NCBI GenBank assembly: GCA_023101885.1
Contig: JALPQD010000247.1
Coordinates: 620,001 to 684,000 of the forward strand
Reading direction: 5' to 3'
DNA from: Typhlomys cinereus
Lineage: Eukaryota > Chordata > Mammalia > Rodentia > Platacanthomyidae
DNA length: 64,000 nt
Made by a program: the position numbers and the translations under genes. A model generated the notes under the pieces. The model was not told where the DNA came from, ran no database searches, and saw nothing but the letters and a program-made list of their open reading frames with translations. This document shows positions 34,231 to 46,630 of this stretch, piece by piece; within the stretch, counting starts at the first letter, position 1; the number at the start of each line of letters is the position of its first letter.

Positions 34231-34242
34231 CTGAAAAAGAAC

Positions 34243-34720
34243 ATAACAGAGGTCTTCAGAGCATAGTCATTTAGAAGAACCTGAGACTCCAAGAGCTGCT
34301 CTGAGGTATTTGAGACCAGATGTCTCTGGTTCTCTCTGTCCTGCCACAAGATGTCTTTATTGCATATTCAGTTGTGTACTTCATCTTGTCTCCTAACACT
34401 TACTTGGACTCCTTTGATCTAATGGCTGAGTGCATGTGGCTGACTTAATCAAGGTGCTAACCACAGCTCCTTACAGCTCTATAACAGAAAATTATGGGGG
34501 CTTCTGTGCTGAAGATTGAAATAGAGCTCTGGGCTCTCAGAACTCACAGGAGGTGTGTGGGGGTGATTAGGTGCTGAGACACCCATAGTAATGGAACAGA
34601 AGGTCCCCCTTTGCTCTCATCTTTATCTTATCACATTTGGTGGACTGAGTTCAAGCCACAGGCCAAGATTTGAGATTCCTGAGAGAAAATAGCAGGAAGT
34701 GATAAAAACACTGTTTTGAA
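34243..34720 (-). other. MAGE intron 1, 3' part, non-repeated
   Basis: On the minus strand this precedes the exon at 34153-34230. I see no exon or repeat in it. Array-like sequence becomes recognisable from about 34740. Confidence 0.5.
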
Positions 34721-35532
34721 CCAAATCGGACTTTTAGATAACATGAGTGACAGGGTCTTTGCCTCCTTAATATCATCCCTAGGCTGGAACTTTTTTCCCT
34801 GTGGAACCTAGTCCAACATTTTTCAAAAACTCTCATTAACCTCAGACTCCTCACATCGAACTCAGGAGCCAGTAGGTTTTCTAGTTACCTGGAGTATCAC
34901 AGGACAATTGCCTGGGCAACCCAAAATGCCACCCCTTAGCTCTGAGGGGGTGGGAAGACTTGTTTGTAGTCAGTCCTCTGTCAGGTAGTAGATAACCAAT
35001 GGAGAATATTCTCAGTGCTGTCTGTGTTCTGAGATAAGTGAAGATCTGGTCTAAACCGAAGATATTCTTAGGGAGAGGCAAATCAGGTTAACAGGAGGAG
35101 TAGTTCTGGATTGTGCAGGGAGTTAGGTAAAAAGCCTAGGTGATGACTGAGGATAGAGCCCCCCTTTGTAGGTTGAAGGTATACCCTGCCTTATCTTGAC
35201 CTGTTGTCAGCCCTTGGGCAGAAGGCCAGCTATATTACTTGGCCAGCTATATGAAGCATGGTAAGTTGTTATGGTCCAATTGCCCATTGGGGTTAGGGCT
35301 TCCATCAGGGAGTAAAGTATGCTGTTTTTGTGATTTCATTTTGGGAGGTTTTCTGAGGAGACTGGACTGGGGCTATTAACAGAGATGTCCTAGGCTTGTG
35401 AAATATCAATAAGAGGACACGATATCACACTTCCTCTAGTCCTGCCTCCACTGGGCAGCAGCTAGATATTTGGATATTTTCCCAAGTCAAGAAATCTTTT
35501 TCTCCTATTGGAATGCAACTCCCATTATAATA

Positions 35533-35545
35533 ACACTTACCTCTC
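35533..35545 (-). promoter_or_regulatory. Candidate splice donor in an array unit
   Basis: The minus strand reads 'gagaggtaagtgt', a near-perfect AG|GTAAGT donor with the exon ending at 35541. It lies next to the unit's 'ccagagtctatgag' segment. It could join to the acceptor at 34231. It is only a sequence match. Confidence 0.4.
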
Positions 35546-35574
35546 ATAGACTCTGGACATATAACTATTTTTTT

Positions 35575-35592
35575 AAGTTCCTGCTGAGACCT
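35575..35592 (+). repeat. Target-site duplication, left, of the array L1
   Basis: 18 bases repeated exactly at 36069-36086. Confidence 0.95.
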
Positions 35593-36068
35593 GGCCTCAT
35601 CAAGATACTCCACACAAGTTAGGACTGCAACAGCCAGGATTGAACTTTGCTTGACCTCTACAATAGCTGATATGTCAATGACCCCCTAAAATCTAGCAGG
35701 GATCACAGGGGAGAAAGCTTCAGGCAGTAGGATCTTTAGAGGCAGGGGATTAAATAGTCACAACAGAGTTCCCATGGTAACAGGGAGCCTACAAAGGGGC
35801 CCCAGGCTATGCCATTGAGTCCTGAACCCTCACTAAGGTGGAGGACTCAGAGGAGGTTAGGTGCCCACATAAATGGATGCTCCATGGGATGGGAGGGAGG
35901 AAGGGGGAAGCACTGGGAGATGGGCAGGGAGGGAGGGGGTGAAAAGAAGTGGAAAAAGAGAGAGAGTCTAATAGGGGACAATGGGGAAGGGGAGGGGGAG
36001 GGAGAGGATGGAAGGGGTACCTATTGAGATTGTATGATTAGGAAAAAAATAAAATGTGGGAGAAAAAA
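35593..36068 (+). mobile_element. 5'-truncated L1 3' UTR inserted into the MAGE upstream array
   Basis: About 476 bases of rodent L1 3' UTR. It has 'gatactccacacaagttagg' near 35604, as in L1-C near 54939, a G/A-rich tract at 35890-36020, and 'aataaaatgtgggag' with poly(A) near 36047-36068. Target-site duplication 'aagttcctgctgagacct' is at 35575-35592 and 36069-36086. The 3' UTR body is diverged from L1-A, so it is an older subfamily. Confidence 0.93.
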
Positions 36069-36086
36069 AAGTTCCTGCTGAGACCT
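36069..36086 (+). repeat. Target-site duplication, right, of the array L1
   Basis: Exact copy of 35575-35592; array sequence resumes after it. Confidence 0.95.
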
Positions 36087-37699
36087 CAGCAACTCTATGT
36101 AGCTATTTGGAAAAGCATGATTAACACCTACTTATTTCTAAATGAGGAGAGTGCCACTCTTCCCTCAGGGTCTTGGGAATTCCTTCAGAGTCTTGGAAGG
36201 CCTCACTTAAACCTTTGTCCAGAAATCTCAATAATCAAGTGTCTTAGCATGTACCACTCGAGTCCCACTATTTCTGTCTGTGAAGGAGTTTATACCTTCC
36301 ACTCATCCTCTCTCTGAGCCTTAACCCACAAGACTGTTGATGAGATGGTTGTTGACCAACTCCCTGTTTTCTTAACATGTACCACTCATGTCCTGCTATT
36401 TCTATGGAGGAGATATAATCTCCCATGCCTCCTCAGGGCTCTGTCCTACAAGGCTGGAGATGAGATCTTTGTTGACCCACGCCCTGTTAAAAGCTCCACT
36501 CTTTCAGACTTCATGCATACAGTATAAGGAATCATTCTATTCAGCCTGCCTGGTGGAAGACAGGTGTGAGAACTGAGAAAGAAAGTGCCAGAGCTGCATT
36601 TCTCTGTGGGAGAGGAAGACTGCTACTCCTCCATCAATATCCTCTCTGACCTCCCTCAAGGCCCTCTTTTTGATAGTTCTCCAGGCCTGAACCCATAACA
36701 TTATAACTCACACAATAAAAATTCTCAACTTCCTCAATCTTTGAACAGTTCACTAGGAGAGCAGAATATATTTTGCACTGTGCTTCCCTAGAGGTGATCT
36801 CAGAAACTGCCAAAGCAAGCAGCACTGAGGCCTCCCTTCTGCCTCCTCAGTTTATGTAGAGGAGGGAAAGGCTCAAGCTGCTTCATCAGGGTCCTCCTGT
36901 TCAAAAGAAGATTCTTGTCTATGAAGATCGGTCTCCTCCCAGCTCCCCACAAACCCCACCCATTCAATCCAAAACTTATATCCCTGGAAACAGTAGAGCA
37001 AACCCCCTTCCATGGATAAGCACTGGAAAATGTGAACCAGCTACCTAAATCTCTGCAGATGCAATAGAGGACAAATCCTCCCTATACTGGTACCACCATT
37101 CTGCCAACCTAAGTTCAGTCCCCTCCACAAGAGCCTCCTCTTCCCTTAACTTTTGACATGGAATTCAGAAAAACAAAGAGCAATTCCCCAAGCCTAACCT
37201 TCATCCTCCTGCAGGAACCATAGGCAAGGGATTCTGCCTCCTCTATCTGAGAGCAGGGAAGATCACCAATATCTTTTAGGGTCTTTCCACTCAAGGCTGA
37301 CACACGTGAGCCTGACAGCTGGAGTCCAGATCCCTTTCAAAATGTTTCCCAACTGGGAAGGAGAGGTCACCTCTCACATCTGTGTTGGAATGTCCACTTG
37401 ACAGAAGTCACTTTCCTTGATATCTCCTTTAACGGGGACTTACACACTGTTAAACACAGTTCTGTCCCCACCCAACTCCTTTCACCATCCCCTGACTTCC
37501 CATGAAGTCTAGAGACATCGTATCACTCAGCTTCCTTCCTGGGATGAATGTTTTAGAAGACTAGGTCTTCTGTGTTATATGAGTGAGGAGGTAGGAGATT
37601 ACCAATGCCCCTCAGACCTCTTTCTCTATCAGGGCCCTTTATTCAACATTTCCCCAAGTTGGAACTTGTTCCAGGCTGACCCATGTCCTGTCATCACAC

Positions 37700-37700
<1 letters not shown>

Positions 37701-37748
<48 letters not shown>
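37701..37748. repeat. (CA)n microsatellite inside the array
   Basis: About 24 uninterrupted CA units between 'catcacacaac' and 'cgtcttacc'. Confidence 0.95.
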
Positions 37749-37751
<3 letters not shown>

Positions 37752-37760
37752 TTACCTCTT
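37748..37760 (-). promoter_or_regulatory. Second candidate splice donor in an array unit
   Basis: The minus strand reads 'aagaggtaagacg' with the exon end at 37756. It sits beside 'ccatgtccatagtctaaaa', the same unit position as the donor at 35541. Confidence 0.4.
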
Positions 37761-40700
37761 TTAGACTATGGACATGGAACTCCTCCAGGAAACAAAAAAC
37801 GAACACCCAAATCTAGAACCAGACCAGGATCCCTCTGCCTGTCTTTCTGTGTAGAAAGTGAAAGCTTCTATTATTCCTTCAAGCCCTGCCCACTCAAGGC
37901 CTTTCTCCTCCTTATCACTTGCGTGGAGGCCTGTCCCTAATTCCTCAGCTCCCACAGGCTCCGGACGTCAGACTTATGGAAACACTGTGTAGACCTGCAA
38001 CTTTGCCCAGAGATTTCTAGGGTCACAGCCTGGTCAAGGAGGACTAGCTTCCTGTTATCTCTGTATGGGGAGAAGGCTCCTTTTCTTTTCCATCCTCCTC
38101 ACACTCATAATAGAGACTTCTCTTGCTACACTGAGTTGAGGCCTGTCCCAGTTTCCTCAGCTCTCACTAACTCCTGAGATAAACTTTCAGAAACTATGTG
38201 TAGTCCTGCTACATTGCTAGACCAGGGCCACAGCCTGGTTAAGGAAGACTACCATTCTACTATTTCTGTCATGGGGAGAAGGCTTCCATTTTTTCCTTAA
38301 GACATTTCCAACTCAAAAGTGAACCTTTTAGTCCTCATGGCCTGTGTTCAGGCTGGCCCCCAAACCATCAACTTTCCCAGACTCCCAAATCTGAACTGGA
38401 AATAAAATTTAGACCCATGACTTTGAGTAGAGATTCTGTTGTCAAAAAGAACTAAGACCATTAACATTTTCTTTGGGGTAGTGAAACATCCCAGCACTCC
38501 CTCATCACCCAAATCTTCAAGGTTGTACTCTTCTGCAGATGAGTGAAGTCTGCCCTTTCCCCAGAAACTAAGCTGGGAACAGCATGTCACTCATCCTTCC
38601 TGGAACCTCCCTGGGAATAATGCTGGGGAAAGTGAGTCCTGGGCCACTGTACGGGTGCACACTGGGAGAATTTCAATCCATGCTTGCCATTCTCCCCTTA
38701 AGATCTTCCCCATTCATCCCTGAATTTCCTCTCCTTGATATTTCCCAAAGTCAAGAACTTCTTCCAGAAAATAATATCTATCCCCTAAAATCCCTCATAT
38801 GGAATTTAGGAACCAAATTATTTCATGCAACGGATAACATGGAGCTTCTGGGGCGAAGGGTAGGAGAGAAGTGCCTTGGACATAAAGACTCCTTTTGTAT
38901 GAAGAAGGGGAACAGTAAGAGTCTTTCCTCAGAATCCTATCAGTCTTCCTTCACTGACCTTTCCTTGCTATTTCCTCAAGCTGGACTCTTGGACTCTGAA
39001 GATGTTGGCTAGAATTCTAAAACCCATGTAAAAAAGACACACTTTTCTGGGATGCCTGAAGCTTGCAGACAGAGGGAGATTCAAGGTGTGACCTAGAATG
39101 TAGCCTCCAGGAGCATCTGTCTGAGGAAGCAGGACTGGCAGTCCACTATTTTAGAGAGGAGCAGAAACTCCTGCTCTTCCCTCAGTGTCTGCTCCCTCAA
39201 GGCTGTGACTCCTACCCCATGGAAGGCATCCAGAAGCTTCCCTGAAAGTCTCATTTCTCCAGCCTTCTAAGATAGAACACAACTATGTTAAAAAAAAAAT
39301 GTGAGCATTGTCATGAGTTTCTCACTGGTGAATGCTGTGTAGGTGGTGTCACCTTTTATATTTGCAGAGGAAAGAAAGAGACCCACCCAATCCTCTCTGA
39401 GTCCACACAGCCTAGACCTCCCTCATAGTCCCTCAAGTCCTAGGCTTGAAGGGACTGTAAAGATCTTAGTTCAGTTGCCTCCCCCAAACGATTCAACTTT
39501 GTTAGCTTTTCTGGATTGAACAAAGGAAACTTTCAAAGCTGCCTGGAACATTCCTGGGATGACAGCTTCAGATGTTGGGGACACACCCCTATCTCTTGTG
39601 TGAGAGGAAGAAGGCAGTCAATCATCCCTCAGACTCCTTTCCAGCCATTCTTCAAGACCCTGTCCTTTATATTTCCCTGAGGAAGTGAAATGAATCCAGA
39701 TCTTCCCCCAATTCTCCTCACCTCTCTCCTGCCCTCATTTCAACAGTGAAGGAAAACATTCTCCACTATGACCTGACTTAGAGTCTACATGGGAACATGC
39801 CTGCGTAAGCAGCTCTATGAATGTCTCATTCTGGTGTGAGCAGGGAAGGTCCAACTACTCCCACAGGGTCTTCTCATTCAACAAAAGTCTCACTTCCTTC
39901 CTTCTTACCATTCCAAGATGGAACCCTGGTAACCCTATCACACATACCATCTGCAGCTACCCTGGAATGAACTCTGGGGAAAACTAATGAACCACCCTAT
40001 ATTTATGGGGGAAGACTAAGCCCCCAACTTCCCTAAGAATCTCAACAGTACTCCTACAAGGTCTTCTCCCTTGCTACTTTCAGAAGGTAGAATTCTTTTC
40101 CTGATGACCTAAGTCCAGCTACCTCCCTGAGACTCAGTCCTCAACAGTTGCATTTAATTCAGAGAAATAATATATAAAGCTATAATTTTGTGTTTTCTAA
40201 AACCACTAGCTGCTTGGTGAAGGAAAACTGGCTTCTGCCAATTGTGTGTGGCAATGAGAGGGAAGCCCTGGTCCTCCTTCAGGGTGCCCATTTCCAAAGC
40301 TGGCATTCTTCTCCTCCTGGTGAAGGAGTCCAAAAAGCTCTATTAATCTTAACCTTCCAGTTGGAAATTGGAAAACACCACACCCCTCACTCTTAACTGG
40401 ATCTTGCTAGGAATGACTGCTGAAGAACACATGCCAAGATTGCTATGCTTGAGCCTTTGGCTCTCCATCCTCCCTCAGGGTCCTCTCAGTCCTCCTCCAT
40501 GGTTCTCTCATGGTAATTTCCTCAAGTTACAACTCTAGTCCAGCTATTTCCAAGAACCTTTTTGTATCTAAAACACCAGACATAGTACATCAAAGGGTTA
40601 TCAGTGTGTATAGCCTAAAGTATTCCTGGGCAACTATCTGGGAGAGTAAGACTAGATCTCCATGTATTTAAGGGGGACAAGAAGGTTCCAAGTCTTCCCC

Positions 40701-42828
40701 TGGGCTCTCACCCTCAAAGCGCAGACTGCTGTGCTGATGCTGAATTCTAACATACTACCAGAAAATCTCAATTTCAGTGGATGGGGTAAGGACATGATTG
40801 CACTTTGTTCATTTATGAAAAATTCTCAATAAAAAAATTTCAATGCCCCAATACTGCCACAATGGAAACTCAGAAAAAGCCAATCATTGTTTTGGCCTAG
40901 GGCATCCAAGGAATTACTGCCAAGAAAGACAAGGCAATCTCCCATATCTGTGGGAGAAAGATCAACTCCATATTCTTCCTCAATGTCTTCCAAGTCTAGT
41001 CACCTGCTTATGTTCCCTATCGGGGAATTCTTTCCTACAATTCTGAGTACAACACACTCTAAATCTGATCACAAACTCTTGAAAATAAACGAGAGTAGAG
41101 CCTCTTGTGTAATTTCTAAAGCAAGGGAAACTGAGTCCCCATTATTTCTGTGGGAGAGGAGAGAAGGTTTTCCTCCCAAACTCAGGTTTTTCACACTGAA
41201 CTATGGAAATAGTTAAAAATTTCATGCTCTGCCATCATCTCACCTCTTTAGCCTCCAAAAATGGAACATGGAAAAAATGGGTTGAACCTATGATCTGGTC
41301 TGCAGCCCCCATAGTCAGAATCCTGGGAAAGTGGGACTCGCATCTCATAATTTACATATGGCAAAGGTCCCCTCAGGACTGGGAACCTTTCCTTTGATGC
41401 TCAAAGTCCAAATACTTCCTCAAAGGTCTCAACTCCTTCAGCCTTCCAGGGCAACACTCAGGAAATCGTGCACTGCTCCTGGCATAGATGGCTTCCTGGG
41501 AAGGCAGAGATAGTACAAGCATATCTGCAGTGGGGGAAGAGAAAGGAAGAACACACAAATCTCCCTGGGAGTTCTCACATGCCTCCCTCTAACCTTGTGC
41601 TTGATATCAGACTGGAAATGACTGAGATATAAAGAAAGAGAAAAAAAACTGTTACAAGATCTTACTTCCTTGCACCTCCTGATTAAATGTCCCTGTATGG
41701 TTTAATATTCTTGAAACAGAAATTACATTATTCTTATTGCATCAGAATCTAGGTCGCCTGGGGATTTTCCTACCCCTGTGTAGTAACAAACGACCTTTGT
41801 CTTTGAAAAGATTCTGACTTCATTTTAACATCACTTATATTCTAGATTTGACCTCACCATGCTTCATAGTTTTTTTTTTTTTCTATAGGATCATGAGAAG
41901 GAGACCCCTTAAAGTGAGATACTGTCCACCATGAATTGGCAGGGAAGAGTGTCACCTTATCCCCACTGAATATGCCACCAACCCATAAATATTCATCAAA
42001 ACTCTGTAAAATCCACACAGCACAGCATCCAGTGAGTGATTCCTACCTTTGAGCCAGTCTACTCCAATCTCTCTGTAAAGTGTGTGGTTTAGCTTTGTTA
42101 AAGAAACTTCTGCTTAAGCTCTTTGTCTCTTGACTGAATTCTTTCCTCTAGGAACACAAGAATCAACACCCCTGTATACCTGACATTATTCTTCTTCATG
42201 GAAATCCTACCCTACTGAACCGAGCCCACTGCCCTCTCTAAAAGACTCGTCTCCCGTGGACTCCAGACATGAAAATAAAAGTGTGAATCATGACCTGCAA
42301 TCAAGCCTCCTGGGTCCCGCACAACACAGCCTGCTTCCTCAACACTGTAAGTCCCTCTTCCTTCTGGAAAAAAAAAAGGAAAACAAGTTCATCCAGGTAA
42401 AAAGAAGCTTCACTTTCCTGAATCTACCAACATGGCTGACAGATGACCTGGCCTGAAACCTGCCAGGCAAACTCCTCAGCCAAGCACGCTCCTCTAACTC
42501 TACTTCACCTCCTCCCTCATAGTACTCCAGACCCCTTGGGGGAAAAAATTACCTTACTTCAACTGCAAGCGTGGAGCAAAAGCATGCAACAATATAGACC
42601 TCAGCGGTTGTGTGAAAAGGCCAGATTGCTGCCCTATCTATAGGTCTTCCCAGCTCTTCCACAAGAACTTTTAGCTATGTTTCCCTATGAAGGATGTCCT
42701 CTACTGCTGACCAAAGACAAGTCCAATCCCAAATAGCCTAAATCCTTCCTAGTTCCCACATGGAATCATGGGAGAAACAATTTGGTATAATACCTGAGCT
42801 GAGCCCTCCCTGGAGAACTGCCATACTG

Positions 42829-42832
42829 TGCA

Positions 42833-42865
<33 letters not shown>

Positions 42866-42873
42866 GTGTGTGT
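42829..42873. repeat. (TG)n microsatellite inside the array
   Basis: About 20 TG units with one CG interruption. Confidence 0.95.
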
Positions 42874-44370
42874 TGGAGTGTTTCCCACTAATTCTACAGA
42901 GAATGTGATTTCTCTGCTTCCTGCCAATTCTACTGCAAGCAACTCCCTGAAAACCCAGTTCCCTCAGGCAACGTTTAGACCTGTACCTTTGCCTGAAGGC
43001 CCCTAGGGCAACCACATAGACAAGTGATATTGGGCTCTCCTATTTCTATGAGAGGAAGCAGTGCCACTGAGTCCACTCTTAGTATCTTCTGCCTTAGGGT
43101 TGGTTGTTGATGACCATAGTGTGTCTCCATGTGAAAATCCCCCACCTTCCTCAAATTCCCAATTTGATGGAACCCTGAAATGGCAACTTCCTTTCTCTGT
43201 CTGAAGAATTTCTTGTATGACTATTGCACAACAGAAGGGGCGGAGAAAGGCTACAAGTATTTTCTCAGAATTCTCTCCCAGGGCTATAGGTGCATTATTT
43301 CCAAGGCTGAGTCTCATCTTACTGCTAATAAAAACCCAACCCAGTCCTCAAAAGCCTCAGCCTTCCACATACAACTCCTGATACCAAAGATGCTGGGACC
43401 AGAAATGGAAGCCCAAGGCTTATCCCTCTATTTACATAGTGGAAAAGAAGGTGGTACAGTCCTTACACAGGGTCCTTCCTTTAACATTTCACAAGTGGAG
43501 GATTATTTTCCCTGCTGCTGAGAGTTTATCCCTTAATAAAACTCAACTCCCTCAGACTCTAGACATTGACCTTGGGACTAACTGCAAGCCTGAATCAGGC
43601 TTCAGTGTTTCTCAGGGATGAAAAAGGTGACAGTTGGATGTTGTGGAGCCTTTTGTGCCCGGGATGTGATCTATATAAAGCTCTGGAACGCCTCACAATT
43701 TAAGTTCTGACAAGGCCCTAGGACTTTCTGGAACTACCTATAAGAACAGGGCAAGTTTGAAATGATTCTTTAGGAATGAGACGTCTCAGAAACATTTCCT
43801 TCTGTGGCTCACCTTGTCAAGTGTCAAAGCTCAGACTTCTTCCTATGCTAGCATATGATTCACTTCAAAATCGAGGTCTTCAATTCCCTGAGGAGTCCTC
43901 TCTCTAAGCAGAAAATGATGAGTGCTTGCACAAACTGAGATCACCCCTGGACTCTCCCAGGAATGACAGAACCAGTGCAGTGAGATTCTTGGAGATGGCC
44001 TCTGCTCTGGTAACTGCCCTCTTAACTCCTTGCTCGTGCACCCTCACCTGGCATCTTGGCTTCTTGATCAAATATCCCCGAGGAAATATCCCCTCTGTGT
44101 TAACTGTTTGCTGAACTGAAGCTCTTACAGAGAATGATTTGGACTGACAGGCAAGATCTTAGTGCAGCAGCAAAACAAGGGCTTCTTAATCAGCCAGATT
44201 TAGAGCTATCTTCTCTTCACTATTTCCTTTCCATACAGAAGTGACTGAACATAATAATTTGGCGAGAAATGTCCTTTATTGGAGATTGTCTGACATTAAA
44301 TTTCTTTTATTTTTTTCCTAGATAGTTGAGGTATTTTCTTTTGGTTGATGCTTTTTTTAAAAAAAAAAAT

Positions 44371-44510
44371 AGGGTCTTGTTCAGTAGACAATGCTAGCCA
44401 CAAAATAATTATGTTTCCTAAGCTAGTCTTGAACTCATTGAAATTTTCCTGTCTCATTCTCCCATATGCTGGGATTTGAGGTATGAGCCAGCACCACCAG
44501 GCTAGAACTA
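44371..44510 (-). mobile_element. B1-like (7SL-derived) SINE, antisense
   Basis: The plus strand reads the antisense of B1: an A/T-rich tail near 44358-44370, then 'agggtcttgttcagtagac', 'ctagtcttgaactcattg', 'tgctgggatttgaggtatg' and 'ccagcaccaccaggct'. It is diverged from the mouse B1 consensus. Confidence 0.8.
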
Positions 44511-46484
44511 CATATCATAATGTAGTGATTTTACTTTCTTGTGATCTTCATTCACATATAGTAAAATTCACCAAGTGTACGCTTTAGCCACATATGCATG
44601 TGCATCATGAAAGAATTATCTACATTTACTATATGATAACCCTTATGAAATAATCTATTCCATGTTTAGCCTATTCTTTATTGTGCGATTACAAAGCATA
44701 ATAAAAGTCTTTATCCCCAGTCTACATTAGGTGTGTCTCATACTTTGTTGTTTAGATAACTCTACCCACCCTTTTTTTTTATCTCTTCTCCTGTGGTTTT
44801 CTAAGTGTGATTTGTGGGCTAGAGAAGATGGAGTGTTGTGTAGCTCAAGTTTAGTTATAATCTAGGTGACTTCAGGCAAGGCATTAGATTTGTAAGTGAG
44901 AATTACGATCTTCACAATCACATGTGTGTTATGGGTGAGTATGATGTGTTGCTTTGTTTATCTGGAGCTTGCAATTTATCTGAATATCAGGAAACATTTA
45001 GAATCTTCTTCATAACATTGACCCAATTTTGGAGGATTATTTTCAGGTAAATTTTGGGATTTGTTTTTATTGTGAATGAGTTATTCTCTATTGTGTGTTT
45101 TCAGTAGTAATGTCTTTGTGTAAAAGACTTATTTGTGTAAAACGTTTTGATACTGAACATGTATTGAGCTTCCTCATACATGTCAATATTTCATTGCTGA
45201 CTCCTCAGAATTTTCTACACATGTGGTCATATTGTTATTGATACTGTGTCATTCATTGTGTCTCCCAAAGTTTCATATGTTAAAATTCTAATCTTTTTAG
45301 GGCATACATATTAGGATGGATGGGATGGTTACTATAGATTCTAAGAAATGTGCATTTCTTTATAATCTTAAAATTCTGAAACATTAACCATGAACTACAG
45401 TTGAATGTCTCTCTAATACTTCTTCCTGTATTCTCATATGGTCACTTAGGATAATGGTGACAAACACCCTCTTGCAGAACCCACTTTAGATGATATACTA
45501 AGGTCTCAAAATTACCCCATCTTTCTAGTTTAAAGATATGAGTAAGATCCTTGGTGTATGTCCAAGGGTGAATGTAAGGTAACTTGGGAAGATAAGGATT
45601 CTTAGAATGTATGTCCTGTAAACTGCAGGAATGCAGCTCATCTTGACTATGGCAATGTCTGGACTTGTTCTGCTCTGTGATCTGAAACCTCAAGCACAAT
45701 CCATCATCCCCAGTATCCAGAGTCTTTGTTGAGATGCATTGAGATGAGAACTCTGGAGTGCACACTGCATCCGAGCTCCTGGGGCTAGCATGGAAGGCAC
45801 ACTAAGGCCAAGAGCTCCATTTCCCTAAATCCCTAAGAATGTGTGTGAAAGTGTATGCTTTCCATTGAAGACCTTCCAGGAGTCCTGCAAGTCTCAGAAC
45901 AGGGGCACTTTCTCAAAGCTCCAGCTTTACCAGTCTTTTTTTTTTTTAACATTTATCATACATACTCAGTTAGGCCACAGATGAGTCTGCTTTCTGCTCA
46001 TGTAAGGCCACACTACTCAGAGTGACACCAATTTTAGCCTTCCAAAATGGAAGTCATTATGAACCACATGTGTTCTTAATAGTTTTATCCTAGAAGTCGC
46101 TTTATCAGTTTCAATAAAGTACTTCCAATTCCTCAAAGACAGTACTCATACATTCTGTAATGATATGCCTCCACACATTTTCATAGTCCCTCACTTTTAA
46201 GCCTCCCTTCACTTAGGATTCCTTAGCTTAGCTGCTTTCAATTTGTGCCTTAAGACAAATGTGAGTTTTCCTCGTATGCTTCAAATGGAGAAAGACTACA
46301 TCCAGCCATCCTGGCTTAAGGTATTTAGGGTTAAGGAAATGACAGAGTAGAATCAAGTCAGCCATCATTATTAGTAATGCAGTTTTTCAAGTGCTCTGCA
46401 TATTATCAGTCAATAGGTTTATTCTTGGGGAGGCATTTACAGATCTCTCCCCAGAAGTTGATCAGAAAACTGATTTCCCACCTG
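44511..46484. other. Intergenic DNA with weak ancient L1-like phrases
   Basis: 44540-44700 carries phrases of an antisense old L1 3' region ('aaattcaccaagtgtacgct'). Elsewhere I see no supported feature; the 107-codon minus frame at 45442-45765 has no recognisable protein features. Confidence 0.4.
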
Positions 46485-46630
46485 GCAAGGTACACATGTC
46501 TAGAATCTAAGATCCTAGGAAACCAAGGCCAGAGGATTACCATGAGTTTGTGGACAGCTTTTGTGCTATAGTGAATTCCTGGTCAGCCTAAGATACACAA
46601 TGAGATGCTGTCTCAAGAAAAAAAGGGGAA
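46485..46630 (+). mobile_element. B1-like (7SL-derived) SINE, sense
   Basis: 'cacctggcaaggtacacatg' begins a degraded B1. It is followed by 'aggccagaggattaccatg', 'ttcctggtcagcctaagat' and the end 'gatgctgtctcaagaaaaaa' with an A tail. Confidence 0.8.

Larger units (their letters stand above)
34740..44100. repeat. Degenerate ~205-bp tandem array upstream of the MAGE gene
   Basis: The same phrases recur in the same order, on the plus strand. These are 'tttcctcaagttggaactt'-type, 'ctcagactctggacatggaac'-type, 'agacctgcaactttgccc'-type, 'cacagcctggtcaaggagg'-type, 'ctatttctgtggggagaagg'-type and 'ccctcagggtcctctcca'-type. Good examples of the 'tctgt..ggggagaaggc' landmark are near 37840, 38053, 38257 and 38463, spaced 213, 204 and 206 bases. 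Copies are strongly diverged, with indels. The array is interrupted by an L1 3' end (35593-36068) and by CA/TG runs. There is no conserved open frame across units. It occupies intron 1 and the upstream region of the minus-strand MAGE gene. The right limit is approximate (43.7-44.1 kb). Confidence 0.8.

Noticed and set aside
37579..43621. Short open frames inside the MAGE upstream array
   Set aside because: Frames are not conserved from one unit to the next and carry no shared protein sequence, as expected for a non-coding repeat.
36000..44100. CRISPR-like or satellite array
   Set aside because: The units are about 205 bases, strongly diverged and without the short identical repeats and unique spacers of a CRISPR array; the setting is a mammalian genome.
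45442..45765. 107-codon minus-strand frame as a host gene
   Set aside because: It shows no recognisable protein features and lies among ancient L1 and SINE debris.
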